DNA from: a virus | IMG/VR virus record: IMGVR_UViG_3300042923_000241 | Span: 1 to 64,000 of that record | Reading direction: 5' to 3' (one strand) | Length of the DNA stretch: 64,000 nucleotides | Shown: piece by piece, positions 23,482 to 31,242 of the stretch | How positions within the stretch are numbered: the stretch's first letter is position 1 | Layout of the letters: every line of letters begins with the position of its first letter | The notes under the pieces: model-generated | Told to the model about the DNA's origin: nothing | The model's database searches: none | The model's input: the letters and a program-made list of their open reading frames with translations, nothing else | Translations under genes and position numbers: made by a program

Positions 23482-23846
23482 AACTAATCATTCCCGGTAA
23501 GCTCCCCGGTCTAAACGAATACGTAAAAGCCTGTCGCGCTAACAGATATGCCGGGGCGCAGATGAAGCAAAAAGCTGAAGATGGAATAAAAGTTGAGATT
23601 GGCAGACAACTTGGCGACAAAAAGTTTGAGTCAGTAAGACTTGCCTTTCATTGGTTTGAACAGAACAAACGCAGGGATTTTGACAACATAGCCTTTGCCA
23701 AAAAGTTTCTATTGGACGCATTGCAAGCGACAGGGACATTAAAAAATGACGGTTGGAATCAGATTGCCGGATTCAGCGATACGTTTTCAGTGGACAAGAA
23801 GTGTCCTAGAATTGAAGTCGAAATTCAGGAGGTTGTTTCACCATGA
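23478..23846 (+). CDS. rusA: RusA-family Holliday junction resolvase
   Basis: 122 aa from the ATG overlapping the upstream stop. MKLIIPGKLPGLNEYVKACR and RRDFDNIAFAKKFLLDALQA with the following LKNDGWNQI contain the conserved Asp residues (D-x-D-N and N-D) of RusA metal sites. Resolves recombination intermediates before packaging. Confidence 0.9.
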   Translation: MKLIIPGKLPGLNEYVKACRANRYAGAQMKQKAEDGIKVEIGRQLGDKKFESVRLAFHWFEQNKRRDFDNIAFAKKFLLDALQATGTLKNDGWNQIAGFSDTFSVDKKCPRIEVEIQEVVSP

Positions 23847-24085
23847 AACCAATTCGTTGCATCTACTGTGGCGCAATAGAAGGTGAACCAATTGAAGAAT
23901 TAGTGCCTGTGCCTAGTATGCGTTGGGAAGGCGATTGGCAACATGTAGACTTTCATCGTGAAGTCGTCAGAGAAGTGTCGTTTAATTCAATTGAAAATCG
24001 AGATGGCGAAACAGAGTATGTCTGTTCGGAATGTCGGCAGAGGTTTACTTTTAGGGAAATAAAAGAGTCGGAGGTAAACAAATGA
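23843..24085 (+). CDS. Zinc-ribbon protein
   Basis: 80 aa, CAGGAGGTTG upstream. IRCIYCGAIEGE at the start and VCSECRQRFTF near the end make a four-Cys zinc site. Coupled to RusA (ATGA overlap). Confidence 0.5.
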   Translation: MKPIRCIYCGAIEGEPIEELVPVPSMRWEGDWQHVDFHREVVREVSFNSIENRDGETEYVCSECRQRFTFREIKESEVNK

Positions 24086-24714
24086 GCAGTAGCAGTTTAT
24101 GGGTAATGGATAAAAACTTCAACGGTGAATGTCTGAAAGAATTCAGTAATTCTTGGTGGTTTGCACCTATGGCGTGGGATATTTTGCTCAACAAATATAT
24201 TCCAGGGAAACCGTGGGAAGAAAAACGGCACTTTATCAGTTCTGTGATGTTCGATGATACATTGAACGGTAGACTAAACGAAAAAATTAATAATTCGTCA
24301 GTTCAAGAAGATCGCGTATTATGGGAACTTGGCAATCAACAGATTTTCTTCACGAAGGACAACCATTTTGTTGCTGATGCGATAAATAAATTTCTGACAA
24401 CAAACAGCCGTTGGGCGACAGAACTTGGCGCACACATTTTTACTAGGTTTGCCGAGGTCGCTGGCGAAATCAGGTCGCTTGACGAAAACCAGTATCCGTA
24501 TTTCATATTAAAAAACACAAGCTGTGATGACAATGTTGAATGGTGGTTTGAAAAGTATGACGAGGAAACGGACGAATACGAATCGGTTTCTCTGGATAAA
24601 GTGGACAAGTTTGCGGCAGAGTTTGTGATCGTAGAAGACAACAAGATAGCAGAGTTTATCAGCAATGTTGATTATTTCAAGGAGAAAACCCAATGTTTGA
24701 CGGACGTAAAGTAG
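24082..24714 (+). CDS. Hypothetical protein
   Basis: 210 aa, overlapping both neighbours. Acidic, Trp-rich; residues 150-190 are very acidic (EKYDEETDEYESVSLDKVDK). No motif recognised. Its end overlaps the following NTase gene. Confidence 0.5.
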   Translation: MSSSSLWVMDKNFNGECLKEFSNSWWFAPMAWDILLNKYIPGKPWEEKRHFISSVMFDDTLNGRLNEKINNSSVQEDRVLWELGNQQIFFTKDNHFVADAINKFLTTNSRWATELGAHIFTRFAEVAGEIRSLDENQYPYFILKNTSCDDNVEWWFEKYDEETDEYESVSLDKVDKFAAEFVIVEDNKIAEFISNVDYFKEKTQCLTDVK

Positions 24715-25496
24715 CCTTCAAAGCCTTATTCGGCAGTCACAACTACAATTTGAATACGCCAGAATCAGACCGTGACTATAAATATTTTATCATTCCGACA
24801 TTTGAGGACTTGTATCGAGGAAAATTCTTCTCCACCTCCAAAGTTGGACAGGGCGAAGATTATGACGTTCACGATATTAGGCAATTGCCTAGTTTGTGGT
24901 GGAAAAGTAACATCAACTTCTTGGAAGTGCTGTTTAGTGAAGAAGTTGAGGTTCCGCATACAGATAACATTGTGAATGTTATGGGTGGAGATAGCGAACT
25001 TCCCGTATATCAATATACAGAAAGCACAACGCTTGATTATCCGCAGTTGACTCAAATATTCTCAATGCGTGACAAAATCGTCCGAATGAATCTGCCATAT
25101 CTGTTCAATGCCTGTATCGGTATGCACTATAACAAAATGAAGCTACTTGAAAAAGGAACAGCAGGGACGCAACATTTGGTTGACAAGTTTGGGTGGGATT
25201 GCAAGCAAGGACTTCATGCACTAAGGGTATTAGATTTTCTGATTCGTTTTCACGCAAGAGACTTTGCAGATTTTAAGGGTGCAATTACTTACGACGAAAG
25301 CGAAAGGGTAGCAATGCTGATGCTAAAAAGAGGTCTGATTTCCCTTGAAGGATTTCGAGGGATTGCTAGTGCGATGCTTGCTGATATTCAATACAAATTA
25401 ACTGACGCCTACCAATCTCAGAAACCGGACGAGCAGACCCGCGAAGAAGTTGACAATCTGATTATGGAATTGGTCAAGTCAGAAATTGGGAGGTAA
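24693..25496 (+). CDS. Pol-beta-superfamily nucleotidyltransferase (YcgL-like)
   Basis: 267 aa. LFGSHNYNLNTPESDRDYKY is the G-S-x(n)-S-D-x-D catalytic pattern of minimal NTases of the YcgL/DNA polymerase beta superfamily, followed by a helical C-terminal domain. Widespread in phages, substrate unknown. RBS AAGGAG overlaps the upstream coding end. Confidence 0.75.
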   Translation: MFDGRKVAFKALFGSHNYNLNTPESDRDYKYFIIPTFEDLYRGKFFSTSKVGQGEDYDVHDIRQLPSLWWKSNINFLEVLFSEEVEVPHTDNIVNVMGGDSELPVYQYTESTTLDYPQLTQIFSMRDKIVRMNLPYLFNACIGMHYNKMKLLEKGTAGTQHLVDKFGWDCKQGLHALRVLDFLIRFHARDFADFKGAITYDESERVAMLMLKRGLISLEGFRGIASAMLADIQYKLTDAYQSQKPDEQTREEVDNLIMELVKSEIGR

Positions 25497-25498
25497 AT

Positions 25499-25873
25499 TT
25501 GCGAAAATGCGTATTAGCAACATTAATCCTATTCGCGCTGTTTACTCAACCTGCGTCTTGTATGGCGCAGGAAGGCATAGCAAGGCAAACAATGGTGTAT
25601 TCCGTCGAAGCAACTGCCTACACGCTATTTGACGAGGACTGTACAGGAATAGCGTTTGACGGCAATCCTGCTGTACCTTTCGAGACGATTGCGGTTGACC
25701 CTGATGTTATACCGCTAGGTAGTAGGGTTTTCGTGCCTAGTATGGGTTGGTTTACTGCACATGATACGGGTGGTGCGATACAGGAAATGAAGATCGATGT
25801 TTGCGTTGATTCAACAGAAACAGCTTTTTCATGGGGCCGTCAGCAAATTAACATAATTGTCATAACGCCATAA
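25499..25873 (+). CDS. Secreted 3D-domain protein (peptidoglycan-active candidate)
   Basis: 124 aa, TTG start. Signal peptide about residues 1-24 (LATLILFALFTQPASC then MAQE), then the 3D domain: VEATAYTLFDEDCTG, TIAVDPDVIPLGSRVFVP, FTAHDTGGAIQEMKIDVC with the three Asp residues that name it. 3D domains occur in Sps/YuiC-like lytic transglycosylases. It lies outside the lysis cassette, so an early secreted cell-wall enzyme is suggested. Confidence 0.8.
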   Translation: MRKCVLATLILFALFTQPASCMAQEGIARQTMVYSVEATAYTLFDEDCTGIAFDGNPAVPFETIAVDPDVIPLGSRVFVPSMGWFTAHDTGGAIQEMKIDVCVDSTETAFSWGRQQINIIVITP

Positions 25874-25952
25874 AAAAATGCCCACTCCAACACGACTATC
25901 GGAGTAGGCGAGAATTTCAGCTAATAAAGTCTATGTGAGAGGAAGAGAGTTT

Positions 25953-26333
25953 ATGCGAGAAAACATTGCGTCAATTAGTGAATTGACCGAAAGAATATAT
26001 AAAAATGCCATTTCCAAAGGATGGTATGAAGAAGAAAGGTCATTCGGCGACATTATATCCCTGTGTCATGCGGAACTATCCGAAGCGTTAGAGGAATATC
26101 GCAACGGACACAAACCAAACGATATTTACTACTCTGTTTCTGAAAAGTCCGTAACGAATGGCAAGTTTGAAAACGACTTGAAGCCGGAAGGAATTCCGAT
26201 TGAGTTGGCAGATGTGGTCATTAGAATAATGGATTATTGCGGTCATGTTGGCATTGACCTGCAATCTGCTATCGAAATAAAAATGGCGTATAACGAGTCA
26301 AGAAGTTATAAACACGGGGGAAAGGTAATTTAA
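25953..26333 (+). CDS. MazG-like nucleotide pyrophosphohydrolase
   Basis: 126 aa from ATG after GAGGAAGAGAG. LCHAELSEALEEYRNG (E-E-x-x-E type metal site) and ELADVVIRIMDYCGHVGIDL are the two helices of the all-alpha NTP-PPase fold. May clear ppGpp or non-canonical dNTPs, as suggested for phage MazG proteins. Confidence 0.8.
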   Translation: MRENIASISELTERIYKNAISKGWYEEERSFGDIISLCHAELSEALEEYRNGHKPNDIYYSVSEKSVTNGKFENDLKPEGIPIELADVVIRIMDYCGHVGIDLQSAIEIKMAYNESRSYKHGGKVI

Positions 26334-26349
26334 GAATGGAGGTTTCTTA

Positions 26350-27009
26350 ATGACCAACTTAACAGACCGCCTACAAAAAGGCGTAACTAAAGTTGACAAT
26401 AACGTCTATGCGATTGCTTGCGATAAAGAGGATTTGGACAGGTTGATTAAGGCTGTTGGGGAGAATGCCGAATTAAGGCGGCAGGTTGATGAATTGACCA
26501 CACAAAACAGCGGCTTGCTTCAAGATTATTTTGCCAAAGACAGAGAGGTTACAAAATATCTTTGTTTGTCGGTTGAAATTCAAGACAAGTTGGATAAAAG
26601 TCAGTTAAAGATCATAGATCAACAATTAAAATTACAAACTCGTGACCTTGAACTAGATGGATTAAAAGATACGCTACAAATTGCTATCAACAACGGTGAT
26701 AACTGGCAGGAATCGTGGCGTAAAGCTAAAGATAAATTCGCCGCCCGTGAAGCGGAACTATCCTTGGTAAAATTCAAACTGGATAGTCTCGCAGATATGT
26801 ATAAAGATATTAGGCACAATAATGAATTGCTAAAAATGGCACTAAAAGCGGCTAACTCCAAATCTCTAGAAGATTATTCTCCATATTATGCCTACGACCC
26901 CGACCAGGACGTTGAACAGTTAAAATCACTTTGTAACGGAGTAATCGTTCATATCCCGGTTGATTGGTTAACTGAATTACTGGCAGACAGGGACAAGTCT
27001 AATGCGTAA
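26350..27009 (+). CDS. Coiled-coil protein
   Basis: 219 aa, GGAGGTTTCTTA before ATG. Residues 30-180 are heptad-rich (LRRQVDELTTQNSGLLQDYF, KLKDTLQ-type repeats). C-terminal QLKSLCNGVIVHIPVDWLTE. Function unknown. Confidence 0.5.
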   Translation: MTNLTDRLQKGVTKVDNNVYAIACDKEDLDRLIKAVGENAELRRQVDELTTQNSGLLQDYFAKDREVTKYLCLSVEIQDKLDKSQLKIIDQQLKLQTRDLELDGLKDTLQIAINNGDNWQESWRKAKDKFAAREAELSLVKFKLDSLADMYKDIRHNNELLKMALKAANSKSLEDYSPYYAYDPDQDVEQLKSLCNGVIVHIPVDWLTELLADRDKSNA

Positions 27010-27097
27010 CTGTTGCATCATCAAAGGCAATCGAAGCGAGAGCAGAACTGTCAACTGGCAGATAAGACAATTGAAGAAGCGGGAGGGGAAGAAATGA
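27002..27097 (+). CDS. Basic micro-protein (tentative)
   Basis: 31 aa, ATG overlapping the previous stop and ending in the next gene's ATGA. MRNCCIIKGNRSESRTVNWQ; highly basic. Could be only a translational coupling stretch. Confidence 0.3.
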   Translation: MRNCCIIKGNRSESRTVNWQIRQLKKREGKK

Positions 27098-27294
27098 AAG
27101 TATATAAAGTGACACAGGATGGCGAATGGTGTGCATATGCAAAGCTTGATGATGCTTTTCAGCATCTAGTCGACGAATTGGAATCAACGATATGTGACCT
27201 TGTTGTAGGTCAAAGAACCCCTGATATTCATATCGAGGTTGACGAAATGACCGAAGAAGAATATGCAAGTTTGCCAGAATTTGACGGGTTTTAG
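27094..27294 (+). CDS. Small acidic protein
   Basis: 66 aa from ATG after GGGAGGGGAAG. MKVYKVTQDGEWCAYAKLDD, C-terminus rich in Glu (EVDEMTEEEYASLPEFDGF). Unknown. Confidence 0.45.
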   Translation: MKVYKVTQDGEWCAYAKLDDAFQHLVDELESTICDLVVGQRTPDIHIEVDEMTEEEYASLPEFDGF

Positions 27295-27305
27295 GAGGTA
27301 GCGCA

Positions 27306-27797
27306 ATGTATAAACTTAAATGCTTTGAAGGAACAGAACCGAGAATTGGCGTGACCGACGAATTTATAAATCGAAACAAATTATCAATTAACCAAGAAGC
27401 AGCAAAGAAGCTTCTTGAGGATACAGGAGATATGTTCGGGTTTTCTAAAGAAGTCGCCATTGAATTTGTTGATTATGATACAGCAAAACCAAATCTTAAT
27501 AACACTTACATTACAAAGGTTGAATCAGGCGAAGTCGAGTTTAGTTTTATTGCTGATGTTAAAGAAGCAACGCAAGACTTTCTTGACTATATGGTGTTTG
27601 CATGGGACAAGGCTATGGGAGAAAGAGGAATATCGGCGGGAAGAAGCATTGAAAAGCTGTCTGCTTGGATGAAAATTCTAAACAGGCCAGATATTGCCGA
27701 TGTATTACAGAGCGGCTCGCTTTACTCTCCATATGGCAGACCCGCGCTTCGCAAGGCTTGCGAAATGCTAGAGATCAAATGCCCAAATTATCTTTAA
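27306..27797 (+). CDS. Hypothetical protein
   Basis: 163 aa, AGGAGGTAGCGCA before ATG. Alpha/beta, with a helical C-terminus (GRSIEKLSAWMKILNRPDIA; ALRKACEMLEIKCPNYL). No family recognised. Confidence 0.5.
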   Translation: MYKLKCFEGTEPRIGVTDEFINRNKLSINQEAAKKLLEDTGDMFGFSKEVAIEFVDYDTAKPNLNNTYITKVESGEVEFSFIADVKEATQDFLDYMVFAWDKAMGERGISAGRSIEKLSAWMKILNRPDIADVLQSGSLYSPYGRPALRKACEMLEIKCPNYL

Positions 27798-27812
27798 AGA
27801 TGGAGGTAGCAA

Positions 27813-28070
27813 ATGTCAACAATTAAACATCAGCCGAACTGCCAGAAATGTGGCAGAAACGGTCAAATATATGAACCACGCGACTGCAAGAAAAAACTGC
27901 CGTTGGAATGTCCTGTCTGCACGGTTGAGAATAAAGCACATCGGTTGTCGCCTGTGAGATGGCAGTCGCTGGCTGGCATTTGCCCTGAGTGTACTGGTTA
28001 TAATGGTTATCCTGGTGATGGGCTGTGTAAGAGTTGCTATGAGAATAAGTACGGTGCTGATAATGAGTAG
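27813..28070 (+). CDS. Multi-zinc-finger protein
   Basis: 85 aa with four C-x-x-C knuckles (CQKCGR, CPVCTV, CPECTG, CKSCYE), enough for two zinc sites. ATGGAGGTAGCAA upstream. Overlaps the ArpU-like regulator by 8 bp. Confidence 0.55.
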   Translation: MSTIKHQPNCQKCGRNGQIYEPRDCKKKLPLECPVCTVENKAHRLSPVRWQSLAGICPECTGYNGYPGDGLCKSCYENKYGADNE

Positions 28071-28524
28071 GGCGAATCCGTTAAGGTGGAAGATTGGGAA
28101 AGAAAGAGAAAAGTGGAATGACCCTGTTGTCGAACCGTTGCTGTGGTCTATTCCTGCAAGAATCGCTAAGATGCAGTTGCAAACAATGCCGACTTGTATT
28201 CCCAACTATCAAAGCCTAGACATGCCAAGAGGAACCGATATAACCGACAGTACCGGCAAGTATGGCATAAAGAGGGCTACAAGCGATACGCTTTCCGTAT
28301 TTGGCATAGACGCAATAGTTTGTGTTGATGACCCCGATTTAATAACTTGCAAGAATGTCGAATTGATATTCAACATGTTACAAGATGACCTTCAAGACAT
28401 CTGTGAAATGTACTATTTTCAGAAGATGAAGCCTGCGGCGATTATTGAAGTTCTAGGCATTAGCGAGAGGACTTTCTACTATAAATTGCAAGAAATGAGA
28501 GAGTTTTTCAAAAGTATTGCATAA
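28063..28524 (+). CDS. ArpU/RinA-like late-gene transcription regulator
   Basis: 153 aa. The C-terminal 55 residues (LQDDLQDICEMYYFQKMKPA, IIEVLGISERTFYYKLQEMR) are a sigma-region-4-like HTH as in the phage late activators ArpU and RinA. Located at the end of the early/middle genes, and followed by TTGCAG repeats and a promoter-like element: probably its own target. Confidence 0.7.
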   Translation: MSRANPLRWKIGKEREKWNDPVVEPLLWSIPARIAKMQLQTMPTCIPNYQSLDMPRGTDITDSTGKYGIKRATSDTLSVFGIDAIVCVDDPDLITCKNVELIFNMLQDDLQDICEMYYFQKMKPAAIIEVLGISERTFYYKLQEMREFFKSIA

Positions 28525-28581
28525 TTGCAGAAAGTTTGCAGTATTAATGTATGGAACATTGCAGTAAGCGTGGGTTATACT
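28525..28581 (+). promoter_or_regulatory. TTGCAG repeats with downstream -10: candidate late activator sites
   Basis: TTGCAG at 28525-28530, 28536-28541 and 28559-28564 (steps of 11 and 23 bp, same helix face), then TATACT at 28576-28581. No consensus -35, as expected for an activator-dependent promoter. Adjacent to the ArpU-like gene. Confidence 0.5.
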
Positions 28582-28612
28582 AATACTATGAAATAGTATA
28601 TAAAAATCAATG

Positions 28613-28636
28613 CCACTCAGAAATGAGTGGTTTTTT
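28613..28636 (+). terminator. Intrinsic terminator
   Basis: CCACTC (28613-28618) pairs with GAGTGG (28625-28630), followed by TTTTTTC. Placed right after the TTGCAG promoter, it could also act as an antitermination or attenuation point. Confidence 0.75.
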
Positions 28637-28674
28637 CTTTATGTATTCGTAATAATCGGAGATGATAAGATGAC

Positions 28675-28899
28675 ATGAAAACCGACACTTTATTGCCAAT
28701 TTGCCTAGACTGCCTTTGGCTAACCAACAATATTTGCAAACATCCTCATCCTGCAAAACCGGATGAGATTCATATATGCTATGATGGCAAGGGAATTGTC
28801 CCTGATTTGATGTATCATAGTGGGACAGACTTGTACAAGCGTAACGGGAAATGGGTTCAGCGAAAGACCGTTGAAACTGTTGCTAAGAAAAAGAAATAG
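28675..28899 (+). CDS. Small Cys-containing protein
   Basis: 74 aa. CLDCLWLTNNICKHPHP is a compact metal-binding cluster near the N-terminus; the C-terminus is very basic (QRKTVETVAKKKK). Unknown function. Confidence 0.5.
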   Translation: MKTDTLLPICLDCLWLTNNICKHPHPAKPDEIHICYDGKGIVPDLMYHSGTDLYKRNGKWVQRKTVETVAKKKK

Positions 28900-28907
28900 G
28901 TTAGAGT

Positions 28908-29711
28908 ATGAGAGAGGGAATGTGCGTGGGTGTTGAATATACGGTATATATGCACATTAACAAAACAAACAATAAGAAATATGTCGGCATAACCCGTGTT
29001 GATCCTGTAAAAAGGTGGAGTAACGGTAACGGTTATACAAAAAATAATCATTTCCACAAAGCTATTGAGAAGTATGGGTGGGATGGTTTTGAACATGAAA
29101 TACTATTTGAAAAATTAACAAAAAACGATGCTCGCAAAAAAGAAGCAGAATTGATACTTGAACACCAATCATTTAATAGAAACTATGGATACAATTTAAC
29201 ATATGGCGGTGAGTGTGGCGATGCCACTACGGAAGAAACGCGGGAAAAAATGAGGAAAGCAAACACCGGAAAACACCACTCAGAAGAAACACGACAAAAA
29301 ATAGGTAAAGCTAGTGCCGGTAGGCGGCATACAGAAGAAGCGCGACAAAAAATGAGTAAAGTGTGGTCTGGTGTGCGCCGTTCTAAAGAAACACGACAAA
29401 AAATGAGCGAAGCTAGAAAAGGACAACAAGGCACCATGTTAGGGAAAACGCATTCGCTTGAAGCACGTCAAAAAATAAGCAATGCCATGTCGGGGGAAAA
29501 CAATCCTATGTTTGGCAAGACGCTTTCGCTTGAAACAAAACAAAAAATTAGAGAAGCTAGAATTGGTAAGAAACAATCAGAATCTACGCGACAAAAAATA
29601 AGGGAAGCCAATAGTGGCAAGCGAATTTCCGAAGCTACACGACAAAAAATGTCAAATGCACAATTAGCTTGGCGCAATAACAAGAGTGTTGGCGAATTGG
29701 TGGCTCCCTAA
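28908..29711 (+). CDS. GIY-YIG endonuclease with eight NUMOD3-like repeats
   Basis: 267 aa; ATG at 28908 kept, later starts possible. GIY-YIG nuclease domain at residues 9-95 (YTVYMHINKTNNKKYVGITR, with R-W-S-N-G and the late NLTYGG). Then eight tandem 17-22-residue repeats of the form (S/T)-E-E-T-R-Q-K-(M/I)-x-x-A-x-x-G, the NUMOD3 DNA-binding motif of SegA-like homing enzymes. The end of the gene overlaps the first helix of the structured RNA region downstream. Confidence 0.88.
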   Translation: MREGMCVGVEYTVYMHINKTNNKKYVGITRVDPVKRWSNGNGYTKNNHFHKAIEKYGWDGFEHEILFEKLTKNDARKKEAELILEHQSFNRNYGYNLTYGGECGDATTEETREKMRKANTGKHHSEETRQKIGKASAGRRHTEEARQKMSKVWSGVRRSKETRQKMSEARKGQQGTMLGKTHSLEARQKISNAMSGENNPMFGKTLSLETKQKIREARIGKKQSESTRQKIREANSGKRISEATRQKMSNAQLAWRNNKSVGELVAP

Positions 29712-30420
29712 CCATGCCGAAATGCTAAAGTTCACAGACGTTTTGCCGAGCGGAAGTAAGGGAGAAAATCGGTAATAAGCGCATTGAGGAAGAACTGGCA
29801 ACTTTCGCCCTCTGTCCAATCAAGCTGATGCTTATGTTTTGGGCAGAGTAGGAGATGCAGGACTGTCACCCTGCCAATGCGCTAAAAACACTACTGCAAA
29901 AGCAGTCCTAACAATACCGTTCCATACGGTTCTAAGATTGGCACAAAGGGCGTTATGCTGATTGGAGCAGGGTTCCGATTACCGGGACGACAGCATAGCA
30001 AGCGCAGGTAGGGTGGGTACTGCGCTAAAAAAGAGCCGTTAAATCGGTAAACAACTAGAAAGCAACTGGCGGAGTGTACACCTTCAACAAATGCAATTGC
30101 TACTGTTGAATGCCGTTAGTTGCGCTGAACAAAATTTGGTTCGGATTTTTACATAGGGGAGTGTTAGCACTTCGCTTTTGGTTTTTGCCGAACCGATTAC
30201 ATCTGGCATTGCCAGCCGGTTAGTCGGAAACCGAGACTGAATTTCGACAATTGGAATTGGAATGTAGTCGGAGTCATGACCGACGAGGGCTTGCCGGAAG
30301 GCATAGCAAGCGGGATGCGTGGATGGGGCTACCCTGCACTTTATATTCGCCATTTACTCACAGTTTGTGGCTTGCAAAGGTTTTGGCTGTTGTACCCCTA
30401 AACAATGGCCTTTTAATTTT
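29704..30420 (+). ncRNA. Candidate giant structured phage RNA (ROOL/GOLLD-like)
   Basis: About 700 bp without a credible ORF on either strand but filled with perfect or near-perfect stems: 29704-29709/29759-29764, 29779-29786/29875-29882, 29810-29817/29841-29848, 29857-29861/29870-29874, 29893-29897/29902-29906, 29916-29920/29926-29930, 29952-29960/29991-29999, 29972-29977/29983-29988, 30001-30007/30020-30026, 30062-30067/30118-30123, 30083-30089/30104-30110, 30138-30144/30188-30194, 30203-30207/30211-30215, 30267-30271/30280-30284, 30289-30294/30306-30311. A rightward terminator (30385-30420) closes it. Size, phage location and ornate folding match the ROOL and GOLLD RNAs known from phages; I could not confirm a family. 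Group I intron core motifs and a group II domain V were looked for and not found. The 5' end is uncertain. Confidence 0.7.
30385..30420 (+). terminator. Terminator of the structured RNA
   Basis: GGCTGTTG (30385-30392) pairs with CAATGGCC (30403-30410, two G-U), followed by TTTTAATTTT. This gives the plus-strand orientation of the RNA. Confidence 0.65.
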
Positions 30421-30438
30421 GTTTTTGAGGTGAGCTTT

Positions 30439-30609
30439 TTGAAATTGGTTGAGTTTAGGACTAAATGTCGTTGCGGATGTGACGAAACACATTTTTGTTT
30501 TAAGATTTTAGGGTGTGGATTTGGTACTTTACTGACTGCGGGGAATGGTGGATTAAGCTGTATTGGTTTAACAACTGTTTGTCGTATTCGCCGTGTCAAG
30601 GCTTTATGA
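30439..30609 (+). CDS. Small Cys-rich protein
   Basis: 56 aa from TTG with GAGGTGAG upstream. CRCGCDETHFCFKILGCGFG then several more Cys (7 in all) and a basic C-terminus. It follows directly after the structured RNA. Weakly supported. Confidence 0.4.
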   Translation: MKLVEFRTKCRCGCDETHFCFKILGCGFGTLLTAGNGGLSCIGLTTVCRIRRVKAL

Positions 30610-30670
30610 TAAACGGTAAAGAAATATAAGTGACTAGCAATTTTAAGGGGTATTCAATGATGTTTTTGAC

Positions 30671-30701
30671 AAAAGAAAAAGACCGCCTTATTTGACGGTC
30701 T
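30671..30701 (-). terminator. Terminator of the leftward island
   Basis: On the minus strand AGACCGTC pairs with GGCGGTCT and is followed by TTTTCTTTT. It ends the leftward gene island at 30.7 kb and overlaps the last stop codon. Confidence 0.75.
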
Positions 30702-30876
30702 GGTTGAGTTGTTCTTTGAAGAAGTTCGCCATGTGCCTTGCAACCTGAGTGGCAAATTCTTCATCTTGCAAAGGTGTTTTTCTGCCAACGTGATCTAGGA
30801 TGTTAATGAGCAGTTTATAATCTTCATCGCCAAGTACAATGACTTTTGAGTTGTTATATGCTGTTACTACTTGCAA
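30688..30876 (-). CDS. Small hypothetical protein (island)
   Basis: 62 aa, TTG start with AAGGAG 9-10 nt upstream. Beta-alpha start (MQVVTAYNNSKVIVLGDEDY) and helical C-terminus (VARHMANFFKEQLNQTVK). Last gene of the leftward island. Unknown. Confidence 0.55.
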   Translation of the reverse strand: MQVVTAYNNSKVIVLGDEDYKLLINILDHVGRKTPLQDEEFATQVARHMANFFKEQLNQTVK

Positions 30877-30900
30877 TTTTTAAGACTCCTTCCATGAAGA

Positions 30901-31050
30901 TTATTCGCTTGCCTGTTCTGCCTTGGACTGGACGGTTTGCATTAGACTCCATATAACATATGCTTCTTCGTCTGACAAGTCATTTGTTTCCTCGTCGTGA
31001 TAAAGTTCTAGGAGTTCAGCCAAGTCTTCGAGTTGGTATTTTTTCATCAT
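30901..31050 (-). CDS. Small acidic protein (island)
   Basis: 49 aa (MMKKYQLEDLAELLELYHDE, then EETNDLSDEEAYVIW), GGAGGAATT before ATG. Very acidic N-terminal half, helical. Unknown. Confidence 0.5.
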   Translation of the reverse strand: MMKKYQLEDLAELLELYHDEETNDLSDEEAYVIWSLMQTVQSKAEQASE

Positions 31051-31140
31051 AATTCCTCCAATCTGATTTTCTCCAGAGCTTACAGACTACCCTTCCATGT
31101 GATTTTCGCCAGTTCTTGCTAGGCTCCTGCCATGAAGATT

Positions 31141-31242
31141 TTACCATTGACCTGTAGAAAAATATCTCTTCCATGCCATGCGTTTTCTGTCTGCTCTTTG
31201 TTTGCGGTCAAGATAGGCTGCTAGGGTGGATAGAATTTTCAT
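31141..31242 (-). CDS. Basic mini-protein (island)
   Basis: 33 aa, AGGAGGTATCCCC before ATG. MKILSTLAAYLDRKQRADRK then RMAWKRYFSTGQW: amphipathic and basic. ATGA overlap with the upstream gene. Confidence 0.45.
   Translation of the reverse strand: MKILSTLAAYLDRKQRADRKRMAWKRYFSTGQW

Noticed and set aside
29704-30420. Group I or group II intron as explanation for the structured region next to the GIY-YIG gene
   Set aside because: No P/Q/R/S-type core sequences, no domain V-like hairpin, and no split gene on its two sides; the genes around it are complete.
30319-30438. Upstream extension of the small Cys-rich ORF at 30439
   Set aside because: The extension would cover the RNA terminator; the TTG with GAGGTGAG is the only supported start.
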